In this document: piece by piece, positions 24,862 to 32,780 of the stretch
Numbering within the stretch: the stretch's first letter is position 1
Layout of the letters: the number at the start of each line of letters is the position of its first letter
From: Streptomyces sp. C10-9-1
GTDB taxonomy: Bacteria; Actinomycetota; Actinomycetes; Streptomycetales; Streptomycetaceae
Assembly (NCBI RefSeq): GCF_024497955.1
Contig: NZ_JANHKP010000005.1
Coordinates: 62,001-126,000, forward strand
Direction: 5' to 3'
DNA length: 64,000 nucleotides
Position numbers and translations under genes: made by a program
Notes under the pieces: model-generated
What the model was told of the DNA's origin: nothing
What the model saw: only the letters and a program-made list of their open reading frames with translations
Database searches by the model: none

Positions 24862-25289
24862 CTGCCCAGGGGTGTGGCCGGCCTCCCCGCCGTCGCCCCG
24901 CCGCCCGCGGGGGCGGTCGGCGCGCCCCCGGCGCCGCACCCCGACCGCCGTCCGGGCACCTGCGCGGACCGCGGCCCCGGAGAGACCGCCGCGGCCGCCG
25001 CACGGTCCCGCGCCCCGGGCCGGCCCCCCGGATTCCGTGTATCCCGGCGCCTGCGCGGCAGCCGAACCGTGCGGCGCAGCGCCTTCGGAGGCACCCCGCG
25101 GAAGCGCTTCCCCTATTGCCTGGAGCACCGCGGTTCCGCGGAGCACCGCGATTTCCGGAACCCTGTTCCCCGAGGGGCTTCACCCGCACATCCCGGGACG
25201 CAGCGTATTTCCTCGCAATTTCCCGTTTCGCGGGCGCCTCAGCGGCAAGACGCATCAACGTCGGACACCACGACTCAGGGAGTGAGACG
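24862..25289. other. Intergenic region of about 430 bp before the CsbD gene
   Basis: No convincing gene on either strand. The 3' half (25050-25280) becomes less GC-rich (CTATTGCCTGGAGCACCGCG, TATTTCCTCGCAATTTCCCG) and should hold the csbD-like promoter. I did not find a clear stress-sigma box of the GNNT-N15-GGGWAY form here. Confidence 0.35.
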
Positions 25290-25463
25290 ATGTCGGGCGA
25301 GAAGAAGGCCAAGGCCCGGGCCGAGCAGGTCAAGGGAAAGGTCAAGGAGACCCTCGGCCGCGCGGTCGGCAACGAGCGCAAGACCGCCGAAGGCCGCACC
25401 GAACAGTCCAAGGGCGATGCACGCCAGGCCAAGGAGAAGATCAAGGACGCGTTCCGCCGCTGA
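25290..25463 (+). CDS. CsbD-family stress-response protein
   Basis: 57 residues, highly charged and helical, with the family repeats EQVKGKVKETLGRAVGNE and EQSKGDARQAKEKIKDAF. CsbD proteins are general-stress proteins of unknown mechanism, controlled by sigma-B in Bacillus. GGGAG sits 8 bases before the ATG. A strong terminator follows at 25481. Confidence 0.93.
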   Translation: MSGEKKAKARAEQVKGKVKETLGRAVGNERKTAEGRTEQSKGDARQAKEKIKDAFRR

Positions 25464-25480
25464 GGCGCCGGGACACCGGA

Positions 25481-25511
25481 GTGGGGCCGCGCACCTGGTG
25501 CGCGGCCCCAC
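25481..25511 (+). terminator. Strong hairpin terminator after csbD-like gene
   Basis: 15-base perfect arms GTGGGGCCGCGCACC (25481-25495) and GGTGCGCGGCCCCAC (25497-25511) around a single T, 17 bases after the stop codon. Confidence 0.85.
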
Positions 25512-25710
25512 TCCTTCGTGTGTGCACCCGCTCACGGCACCCGTCGCTGGCGGCGGCGGGCCGCAGGAACGCGACGCAGCGACGCGGAGCGCATGGGCGA
25601 AGCCGTATTCCACCCGTGGCGGGGGAATACGTCCGCGGGGGTCCGGAGGAATTCCCCGGACCCCCGCGGACGGCATCGGAAGCCGCGCTCTCCGGCAGCC
25701 GTACGACCGC

Positions 25711-25881
25711 CTACCAGCGGTACCAGCGGCCACGCCGGCCCGCACCCGCCGCGGGGCGGATGACGAATCCGAGCAGCCAGACGACCAGCACGACGGCGGC
25801 GATCCACCAGAGCGCCTTCAACGCGAATCCGGCACCGAAAAGAATCACGGCGAGAAGCAGAACGAGAAGGACGGGGACCAT
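25711..25881 (-). CDS. Small hydrophobic protein (56 aa)
   Basis: Two hydrophobic helices (VPVLLVLLLAVILFGAGFA and WWIAAVVLVVWLLGFVI) ending in a basic, aromatic tail (RRGRWYRW). It matches a conserved family of tiny hydrophobic proteins in Streptomyces with unknown function, probably membrane-embedded stress proteins. A near-perfect AAGGAGGT 9 bases before the ATG supports translation, and a stress-sigma-type promoter fits upstream. Confidence 0.85.
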   Translation of the reverse strand: MVPVLLVLLLAVILFGAGFALKALWWIAAVVLVVWLLGFVIRPAAGAGRRGRWYRW

Positions 25882-25905
25882 GTTTATCAACCTCCTTCGA
25901 GGCTG

Positions 25906-25930
25906 GTTCCCCTGCCTTCCCGAAGCACAC
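25906..25930 (-). promoter_or_regulatory. Possible sigma-B-type promoter of the small hydrophobic gene
   Basis: On the minus strand GTGT (25930-25927), a 15-base spacer, and GGGAAC (25911-25906) fit the actinomycete stress-sigma consensus GNNT-N14-16-GGGWAY. It ends 24 bases before the ATG, leaving room for the strong Shine-Dalgarno site. Confidence 0.45.
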
Positions 25931-26014
25931 CTGCCTCTTCTCCCTGCACCGGACCGGGCGCGGAATCGTTCCGCGCTGCGCGAGGGGCACCGCGTCGCCG
26001 GGTACGGCCGGGGC

Positions 26015-27907
26015 TCATCGCGGGGGCCCGGTCCGTGTGCCGTCGGCGAGTCGGGCCGTGACGGCGACCGGCGTGCCGGCGGCCGCGGCGACGGCGGCCG
26101 TCGTTCCGGCCACGGTCGTGTCGAGTCCGCCACCGAGATCGAGGCGTACGGTGCCCCGGCTGCCCGCCGCCAGGACGAACCAGTTGCCTCCGGGCGAGCG
26201 CCACCGGGTCCCCGCCGCGACGTGGCGGTCGAAGTGGGTGCACGCGGCCGTGTCCCGGGCCCGGGCGACGACGCGGCCCGGCGTCCCCGGGCCGGAGCCG
26301 GGGAGCCGGAAGCGGACGGCGACCTCCCCCCGGCCCTGCCAGGTGTCCGCCCGGGTGCAGACCCAGGCCGCCGGCCCCGCGCCCTCGGGCAGGTCCTGGC
26401 GGGCGAAGACCCAGTCGTTCACGGCGCGCACACCCTGGTCCCTGAGGCCGCGCAGCGTGCAGGCGCCGCGCGCCCAACTGGTCAGGGCGGAGGGCGACAG
26501 GGCCTCACGGGGCCGGCGTGCAGGTGCGCCCGAGCCCGGTGGGGGCGTGTGGGTGAGGTGGACGGGTGTCAGTCCGCCGAGGTCGGTGAGCAGGAAGCCG
26601 TGCCGCTCGGCGATCCGCGTGGAGGAGCGCAGCACCAGCACCGGCCAGGAGACGCAGGGCCCGCCGGCGGGCGGGGCGGGGACCGGTGCGGTGACGCCCC
26701 CGCGGACGCCGACCGGGCGGGTGGCCGCTCCGGGCTCCCTGAGGTCCCGCACCCCGGTCCGGGCGATCCAGGGGGCCAGCAGGTAGCGGGTACCGCGCGC
26801 GCTCCGGGTGAGGGCCACGGCGGCCGCGGTGGTGACATCGGCCCGGTCGGTGCGTGCGAGGTGCAGCTCGGGCGCGTCGGCGCCGCCGGTCTCCGTGTAG
26901 CGGGCCAGGCGTGTTCCGTCGTGCAGGAGGACCACGTCGGCCCCGTCGAGCCGGTCGGCGAAGAGCAGCGACGGAGGCTCGGCGGGCGCCTGGGCACCGG
27001 TGTCGGCGGCCGCGGACGTCCGGACCCGGGGGCCGTCCGCCGTTCCCGCCCAGGCGTCCAGCGCCCGCTGGAGCAGCCGGCGGTCGCCGCGGCGCTCACC
27101 GCGCGGAGGCCACGCGGTGAAGTCGAGGCGGGCGGTGCGGTCCCACCGGTCGAGGGGGGCGGTGCGCAGGGCGGCTGCGTCCAGGGCCTGCGGCGCCGCC
27201 CGCCCGGGGGGTCCCGCGGCCGGGCCCGCCGGCCTGTCCCCCGCCCCCCACAGGGCCGCGGTCCCCAGCAGGCAGGCCGCGAGGGCCACGGCGGCGGTGC
27301 GGGTCAGCGCGCGGCGGCGCAGCAGGTCGGTGGGGTGCAGCCGCACCTGGACCGGATCGAACTCGGCCGCCTGCAAGATCCTTCCTGCGTCGGCGAGGGC
27401 CGCCGGGCCGGACGTCGCCCGTACGGCGGGGAGCGGATCCGCGACCCCGGCCCGGGCCAGCACCCCGGCGGCTTCGGGGGCGGGGAGGGCGTCGACGGCG
27501 GCGAGCGCGAGGACGGCACGGGCCTCGGGAGGCAGGAGCGACAGAGCGCGGGCGGCGGCGAGTTCGTCCGCGCCGCCCATGCGCGGTGCCATCCGCAGTC
27601 CGAGGACGAGGGGCAGGCCCGCGGTGGTCCAGGGTCTGCGCAGTGCGGCGAGGCAGTACCGGACGAGGCGCACGCGGCTCTGCCCGTACCCGTCGGCGCC
27701 GCTGCGGCGGCCGGGCAGGGCGCGCTGGGCGAGGGTGTGCGAGGCGATCACCGCGCGGTGGGCACCCAGGGCCGGCTGGAGGACGAGGTAGGCGATCCTG
27801 ACGAGTCGGCCGTAGGGCGCGGCGGGGGCGTCGAGGTGCTGGTCATCCCCGGGGCCCGGGGCGCCGCCCGGGCCCTCGGGTGCCACGGGATCGGGCGGAG
27901 TCGGCAT
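26015..27907 (-). CDS. Membrane-anchored protein with sigma-region-like N-terminus
   Basis: 630 residues. The N-terminal about 190 residues (RIAYLVLQPALGAHRAVIAS, then ARALSLLPPEARAVLALAAV with PAPEAAGVLARAG) resemble a degenerate sigma-70 region 2/4 arrangement. One transmembrane helix (about 230-250, RTAAVALAACLLGTAALWGAG) separates this from a large extracytoplasmic part that contains PCVSWPVLVLRSSTRIAERH and C-terminal beta-rich sequence. No enzyme motif seen. AGGA sits 5 bases before the ATG. The layout suggests a transmembrane regulator or sensor, but I do not recognise a named family. Confidence 0.65.
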   Translation of the reverse strand: MPTPPDPVAPEGPGGAPGPGDDQHLDAPAAPYGRLVRIAYLVLQPALGAHRAVIASHTLAQRALPGRRSGADGYGQSRVRLVRYCLAALRRPWTTAGLPLVLGLRMAPRMGGADELAAARALSLLPPEARAVLALAAVDALPAPEAAGVLARAGVADPLPAVRATSGPAALADAGRILQAAEFDPVQVRLHPTDLLRRRALTRTAAVALAACLLGTAALWGAGDRPAGPAAGPPGRAAPQALDAAALRTAPLDRWDRTARLDFTAWPPRGERRGDRRLLQRALDAWAGTADGPRVRTSAAADTGAQAPAEPPSLLFADRLDGADVVLLHDGTRLARYTETGGADAPELHLARTDRADVTTAAAVALTRSARGTRYLLAPWIARTGVRDLREPGAATRPVGVRGGVTAPVPAPPAGGPCVSWPVLVLRSSTRIAERHGFLLTDLGGLTPVHLTHTPPPGSGAPARRPREALSPSALTSWARGACTLRGLRDQGVRAVNDWVFARQDLPEGAGPAAWVCTRADTWQGRGEVAVRFRLPGSGPGTPGRVVARARDTAACTHFDRHVAAGTRWRSPGGNWFVLAAGSRGTVRLDLGGGLDTTVAGTTAAVAAAAGTPVAVTARLADGTRTGPPR

Positions 27908-28022
27908 GTGTCCTCGGCTCGTGGTTCGTCGGACGGTCGGGTACGCCGTCCGGGTCAACGAGCGGTCACCGGCCGCGGTCACCCCGGCGGGTGGCGGGGC
28001 ACACGTTCCGCCGATCCGTGTC

Positions 28023-28592
28023 TCAGGTGTTCGGGTCGTGTGCGGACGGGGCCACGGCGGGACGGGGACCGGACGCCGGCAGGGCGCCGCGGGCCCCGGC
28101 CGCCGCGCGTGCCGCCGCCTCCCGCGCGGCCTGCTCCGGGTGGCGCCGCCGCCAGTAGGGGTTGTCGTGCCCCAGCTTGCTGGAGACCCGTCCGTACATC
28201 CCGAAGGTGAGGATCACCAGGCCCATGACGAAGCTGAAGATCACGTTGGTCATGCCGAAGTCGAGGACGTTGGCGGGGCGGTCCAGCACCGCCAGGTGGG
28301 CGAAGCCGCTCAGGACGAAGAGCGCGCCGACCGTCATGTTCAGGGTCGACGCCACGTTCCCGCCGATCACGCCGCCGGCGATCAGGACGAGGCCCACCAC
28401 GGTCGACAGGACGCTGAGGGCGACGTTGGTGGTCATGCCCGCGATGGTGTCGCCCGAGGTGGAGAACGGGCTGAGGGCGTCGGCGAAGCCGAGGCAGCCG
28501 AACACGATCAGGACCAGGCCGCAGAAGGCGGCGCCGTAGCGGTAGACGGTCGCCAGGTGGTGGTCGACCGGGAGTTCGTCGCGGAGTTTCAT
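28023..28592 (-). CDS. DUF4383 membrane protein
   Basis: 189 residues with four transmembrane helices (about 18-40, 55-78, 85-105, 112-135); FGCLGFADALSPFSTSG, then VGALFVLSGFAHLAVL and FGMYGRVSSKLG are typical of DUF4383. The C-terminal 50 residues are Ala/Arg-rich and hydrophilic, starting DNPYWRRRHPEQ. Function unknown. The ATG lacks a clear Shine-Dalgarno site. Confidence 0.82.
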   Translation of the reverse strand: MKLRDELPVDHHLATVYRYGAAFCGLVLIVFGCLGFADALSPFSTSGDTIAGMTTNVALSVLSTVVGLVLIAGGVIGGNVASTLNMTVGALFVLSGFAHLAVLDRPANVLDFGMTNVIFSFVMGLVILTFGMYGRVSSKLGHDNPYWRRRHPEQAAREAAARAAAGARGALPASGPRPAVAPSAHDPNT

Positions 28593-28835
28593 GCCGCTTG
28601 TTCGGAGCCGGGACCGCCAAGGGATGCACTTCCTCCTGATATGCACCCTTACAGGCCTTCGCGTGTTCTCGGCACCCCGCTCTCCCGGCGGCGGAGCCGG
28701 TGGGCGCCTGTGCCGGTCGGCCACGGGGGTGCACCGCCTCCTCCGGGGCCCGCACCCCCGGCGTACGGTGGTCGCGGGGCACCCCGGTCCCCCGCGGCCT
28801 CGACGCCGACCAATCCCCGGCGGTGACGTCTCCGA

Positions 28836-30422
28836 ATGCCAGCTGTGACGACCCAAAAGCGTGTACCCCCGCTCCGCGGCCCCGCCGCCGCGAGCGGCCT
28901 GCTGGCCGCCTTCGCCTCGCTCGCGACCGCGGAACTCGCCGCGGCCGCCGTCCGGCCGGGGGCGGGGCCGGTGGCAGCCGTCGGCGGGAGCGCGATCGAC
29001 CTCACGCCCGCACCCGTGAAGGACTGGGCCATCCGCACCTTCGGGGAGGACGACAAGCTCGTCCTGCGGCTCGGGATCCTGGCCGTCCTCGCCCTGTGCG
29101 GCGCGGCCGTGGGCCTGCTCGCCCTGCGGCACCGCCGGGCGGGCTCCGCCGCGGTCCTGGTGTTCGGCGCGGTGGGGGCGGCCGCGGCGCTCGGCCGCCC
29201 GGACTCGCAGTCGTGGACGGACGCGGTGCCGTCGACGGTCGGGGCGGTGGCCGGGGCGGCGGTGCTGTACCTGCTGGCCGGAAGGCTCCAGGCGGCCCGC
29301 CCGCCTGCCCCGCAGGGCGCGGAAGGCGCGGCCTGGGACCGCCGCGGCTTCCTCGTCACCGCGGGGGCGGTTGCCGCCGCGTCGGCCGGGGCGGGCGCCG
29401 TGGGGCGCCTCCTCTCCGGCCTCCGGGGCGGGGACGCGGTGGCCTCGCGCGAGGCCCTCGTGCTGCCCGCGCCCGCGTCGCCCGCACCGGCCGTTCCCCG
29501 TGGGGCCGCGCTCAGGGTCCCCGGCATCACACCGTTCACCACACCCACCGAGGACTTCTACCGCGTCGACACGGCCCTGGTGGTGCCCAAGGTCGACGCC
29601 GGGTCCTGGCGGCTGCGCCTGCACGGCAAGGGGGTGCGGCGACCGGTGGAGTTCTCGCTGCGGGACCTGCTCGCCCGCGAGCTGATCGAGCGTGACATCA
29701 CCCTGACCTGTGTCTCCAACGAGGTCGGCGGCCCGTACACGGGGAGCGCGCGGTGGCTGGGCGTGCGGCTGGCGGAACTGCTGGAGGAGGCGGGAGTGCG
29801 ACCGCCCTCGCAGGGCGGCCCGGCGGACCAGCTGGTGGCGCGCTCGGTGGACGGGATGACGCTGGGCACACCGGTCGAGGACGTCATGGACGGCCGCGAC
29901 GCCCTGCTCGCCGTGGGCATGAACGGTGCTCCGCTCCCCTTCGACCACGGCTTCCCCGTGCGGATGGTCGTCCCGGGCCTCTACGGGTACGTCTCCGCGT
30001 GCAAGTGGGTCGAGGAGCTGGAGCTGACCACCTTCGACGCCTACGACCCCTACTGGGTCAAGCGCGCCTGGGCGCGCAGGGCCCCGGTGAAGACGCAGTC
30101 CCGGATCGACACGCCCAGGCCCTTCGCCCGGCCCGCGCGGGGCACGGTCATGGTCGCGGGCGTGGCCTGGGCGCAGCAGCGGGGCGTGGAGAGGGTGGAG
30201 GTGAGGGTCGACGACGGGCCCTGGGTCGCGGCCGACCTGGCCGCCGAGCACACGGTGGACACCTGGCGCCAGTGGTCCTTCCCCTGGCGGGCGACGCCGG
30301 GCTCGCACACGCTCACCGTCCGGGCCACCGACCGGACCGGGCGGACGCAGCCCGAGCGGCGCGCCCGGCCGATCCCCGACGGGGCCACGGGCTGGCACTC
30401 CGTCGTGGTGACGGTGGAGTAG
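28836..30422 (+). CDS. Sulfite-oxidase-type molybdopterin oxidoreductase, membrane-bound
   Basis: 528 residues. The N-terminus has about four transmembrane helices (20-40, 78-97, 103-120, 135-150), followed by a twin-arginine-like WDRRGFLVTAGAV helix. The molybdopterin domain carries the molybdenum-ligand Cys292 in TLTCVSNEVGGPYTG, and MVVPGLYGYVSACKWVEEL, a conserved cofactor-binding stretch. A C-terminal dimerisation domain ends TGWHSVVVTVE. The enzyme should face outward and oxidise or reduce a small substrate, electron partners unknown. The sulfite-specific Arg/Tyr residues were not verified. ATG 28836 has a weak Shine-Dalgarno; GTG 28845 is an alternative. Confidence 0.88.
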   Translation: MPAVTTQKRVPPLRGPAAASGLLAAFASLATAELAAAAVRPGAGPVAAVGGSAIDLTPAPVKDWAIRTFGEDDKLVLRLGILAVLALCGAAVGLLALRHRRAGSAAVLVFGAVGAAAALGRPDSQSWTDAVPSTVGAVAGAAVLYLLAGRLQAARPPAPQGAEGAAWDRRGFLVTAGAVAAASAGAGAVGRLLSGLRGGDAVASREALVLPAPASPAPAVPRGAALRVPGITPFTTPTEDFYRVDTALVVPKVDAGSWRLRLHGKGVRRPVEFSLRDLLARELIERDITLTCVSNEVGGPYTGSARWLGVRLAELLEEAGVRPPSQGGPADQLVARSVDGMTLGTPVEDVMDGRDALLAVGMNGAPLPFDHGFPVRMVVPGLYGYVSACKWVEELELTTFDAYDPYWVKRAWARRAPVKTQSRIDTPRPFARPARGTVMVAGVAWAQQRGVERVEVRVDDGPWVAADLAAEHTVDTWRQWSFPWRATPGSHTLTVRATDRTGRTQPERRARPIPDGATGWHSVVVTVE

Positions 30423-30433
30423 CGTGCCGGGCG

Positions 30434-31159
30434 TCAGGCGCCGGCGGCCGTCCCGCCCGCCCGGGCCGCCAGCCGGGCCGCAGCGCTCTCGATCAGCATG
30501 TCCAGGGCGGCCGGGTAGGCACTGACGTTCATCTCCGCGACGAGGTACGGGGCGGAGCCCGCGATCCGGGGGTGGGTGCCTGCGGGCAGCCGCGCGTAGG
30601 TCGCCTGCCAGACGGCCTCGTCCGCCTCGCGCGCCTCCTGCGGCAGGGCCAGGGCGGCGGCGTCGAGGGCCGCGAAGGCCAGGGCCTGGTCGATGAAGCA
30701 GTGGTACACGCGCACGGCCTCGGGCACCGGGAACCCCGCGCGGTGCAGCACCCCCAGAACGGCCTCGTCGGCGGCGATCTCGTTGGCGCGGCCCGAGACC
30801 CGGCTGGCCGTGAGGACCGCCGCCTGCGGGTGGGCGAGATAGGCGGAGTGGACACGCCGGCCGAGGGAGCGCAGGTCGTGCTGCCAGTCCTCGGTCGGCG
30901 ACCAGCCGTCGAGTGCACGGCCGATCAGTTCGTCGCCGATGGCCAGGACGAGCTCGTCCATGCCGCGGAAGTAGCGGTACAGGGCGCTCGGATCGGCTCC
31001 GAGGGCCAGCCCGAGGCGGCGGGCGGTGAGCCCGGTGCCTCCGTGCTCGCGGAGCATGCGCAGGGCCGTGTGCACGATGAGCCGTTCGGAGAGCACCGCG
31101 CCCCGCTTGGTCGGCCTGCGGCGCCGGCGGTCGCCTTCGGCGACGACGTTCTTGGGCAT
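30434..31159 (-). CDS. TetR-family regulator
   Basis: 241 residues. A basic tail (RRRRRPTKRG) precedes the HTH: SERLIVHTALRMLREHGGTG, then TARRLGLALGADPSALYRYF with the recognition helix. The C-terminal helical domain is of the TetR_C class and includes YHCFIDQALAFAALDAA. Divergent from the saccharopine-dehydrogenase-like gene at 31283; the shared 123-bp region carries a promoter flanked by TGCCA/TGGCA half sites. Confidence 0.82.
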   Translation of the reverse strand: MPKNVVAEGDRRRRRPTKRGAVLSERLIVHTALRMLREHGGTGLTARRLGLALGADPSALYRYFRGMDELVLAIGDELIGRALDGWSPTEDWQHDLRSLGRRVHSAYLAHPQAAVLTASRVSGRANEIAADEAVLGVLHRAGFPVPEAVRVYHCFIDQALAFAALDAAALALPQEAREADEAVWQATYARLPAGTHPRIAGSAPYLVAEMNVSAYPAALDMLIESAAARLAARAGGTAAGA

Positions 31160-31195
31160 TCCGGGTCCGTTTCGTCGGCATTCGCGTGGACCTTA

Positions 31196-31236
31196 TGCCA
31201 ACGCCATTGACCCTGGCAACCGGGGGCGCGTTGGAT
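31196..31236 (+). promoter_or_regulatory. Possible promoter/operator for the saccharopine-dehydrogenase-like gene
   Basis: TTGACC (31207-31212), an 18-base spacer and TTGGAT (31231-31236) make a plausible sigma-70-type promoter. Inverted TGCCA (31196-31200) and TGGCA (31214-31218) bracket the -35 box and could bind the divergent TetR. Confidence 0.4.
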
Positions 31237-31282
31237 CGGGCCGACGGCGCGGAGCGCCCGTCATGAACGGAAAGGACCTGCT

Positions 31283-32512
31283 ATGCGCATCTTGCTGATC
31301 GGTGCGGGCGGCGTCGGCACGGCCGTCACCCGCATCGCCGCCCGGCGCGGCTTCTTCGAGCGGATGGTCGTCGCCGACTACGACCTGGACCGGGCCGAGG
31401 CGGCCGTGGCGGCGGTTCGCGGCGAGGGGGCGCAGGAGCGTTTCGCCGCGGCGCGGCTCGACGCCTCCGACGAGGATCAGGTGCGCGCCCTGCTCGCGTC
31501 GGAGCGCTGCGACGTGCTCCTGAACGCCACGGACCCGCGGTTCGTGATGCCGCTGTTCCGGGCCGCCCTCGCCGTCGGGGCGCACTACCTGGACATGGCG
31601 ATGTCCCTCTCGCGGCCGCATCCCGAGCTGCCCTACGAGCGCACCGGCGTGATGCTCGGCGACGAGCAGTTCGCGCTGGCGGAGGCATGGGAGCGCTCGG
31701 GGCGCCTGGCCCTGGTGGGCATGGGGGTCGAGCCGGGGCTGTCGGACGTCTTCGCCCGCTACGCGGCCGAGGAGCTGTTCGACACCATCGAGGAGGTCGG
31801 GGTCCGCGACGGGGCGAACCTCACCGTCGAGGGCCACGACTTCGCGCCCTCGTTCAACATCTGGACCACCATCGAGGAATGCCTCAACCCCCCGGTGGTC
31901 TACGAGAAGGACCGGGGATGGTTCACCACCGAGCCGTTCAGCGAGCCGGAGGTCTTCGACTTCCCCGGCGGCATCGGGCCGGTGGAGTGCGTCAACGTCG
32001 AGCACGAGGAGGTGCTGCTGATCCCGCGGTGGGTGGACGCCCGGCGGGTCACCTTCAAGTACGGCCTCGGCGAGGAGTTCATCAACGCACTGCGCGTGCT
32101 GCACCGCATCGGTCTGGACCGCACCGAGCCGGTGGCCGTGACGGCGGCGGACGGCACCCGGGTCGAGGTCTCCCCGCGTGACGTGGTGGCGGCCTGCCTC
32201 CCCGACCCGGCGGCCCTCGGCGACCGGATGCAGGGCAGCACGTGCGCGGGAACCTGGGTGAAGGGCACCCACGAGGGGCGGCCGCGCGAGGTCTACCTCC
32301 ACCACGTCGTCGACAACGCCTGGTCCATGAAGGAGTACGGCAGCCAGGCCGTGGTCTGGCAGACGGCCGTGAACCCGGTGGTGGCCCTGGAGCTGATCGC
32401 CTCGGGCACCTGGTCGGGAACGGGGGTCCTGGGTCCCGAGGCCCTGCCGCCGCGCCCCTTCCTGGACCTGCTCACCGCCTACGGCTCGCCCTGGGGCATG
32501 CGCGAGCAGTAG
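31283..32512 (+). CDS. Saccharopine dehydrogenase-family protein
   Basis: 409 residues. Rossmann start RILLIGAGGVGTAVTRIAAR; VVADYDLDRAE binds the adenosine ribose; CDVLLNATDPRFVMPLFRAA and HYLDMAMSLS follow the pattern of the saccharopine dehydrogenase NADP domain. The central half contains the family's large insertion with VGMGVEPGLSDVFARYAAEE. Likely an NAD(P)-dependent amino-acid condensing or splitting enzyme of the carboxynorspermidine/saccharopine class; substrate not determined. AAAGGA lies 9-10 bases before the ATG. Divergent TetR probably regulates it. Confidence 0.87.
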   Translation: MRILLIGAGGVGTAVTRIAARRGFFERMVVADYDLDRAEAAVAAVRGEGAQERFAAARLDASDEDQVRALLASERCDVLLNATDPRFVMPLFRAALAVGAHYLDMAMSLSRPHPELPYERTGVMLGDEQFALAEAWERSGRLALVGMGVEPGLSDVFARYAAEELFDTIEEVGVRDGANLTVEGHDFAPSFNIWTTIEECLNPPVVYEKDRGWFTTEPFSEPEVFDFPGGIGPVECVNVEHEEVLLIPRWVDARRVTFKYGLGEEFINALRVLHRIGLDRTEPVAVTAADGTRVEVSPRDVVAACLPDPAALGDRMQGSTCAGTWVKGTHEGRPREVYLHHVVDNAWSMKEYGSQAVVWQTAVNPVVALELIASGTWSGTGVLGPEALPPRPFLDLLTAYGSPWGMREQ

Positions 32513-32532
32513 GCCCGCGCGGTGCGGCCGGT

Positions 32533-32585
32533 CCTCGCCCCCGGCGGGGCGCTGCGGCGCCCGGTGTGTGCCGCCGGGGGCGAGG
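32533..32585 (+). terminator. Hairpin after the saccharopine-dehydrogenase-like gene
   Basis: 15-base arms CCTCGCCCCCGGCGG (32533-32547) and CCGCCGGGGGCGAGG (32571-32585); the 23-base loop itself contains a small GGCGC stem. It begins 20 bases after the stop codon. Confidence 0.7.
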
Positions 32586-32780
32586 CCCGCTCCCCCTCCG
32601 CCCGGACGGGCGACCGCCGGCACGGCAGGTGCCGGGCCCGCGGGCAGGCAGGCCCGCGGAGCGCGCCTGCGGGGGACCACCGGCCTCCGCGGCTGCCGCG
32701 GAGGCGGCCGGGGCCGACAATGGCGGTACGGCGGGCCCCCGGCGCACAGGGTGCGGGCCCGGGGCCGGAGAGGAGCCGCC

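Noticed and set aside
23621..25285. Long plus-strand frame over the lipase and intergenic region
   Set aside because: It is the antisense shadow of the lipase; the minus strand has the Tat signal and catalytic motifs.
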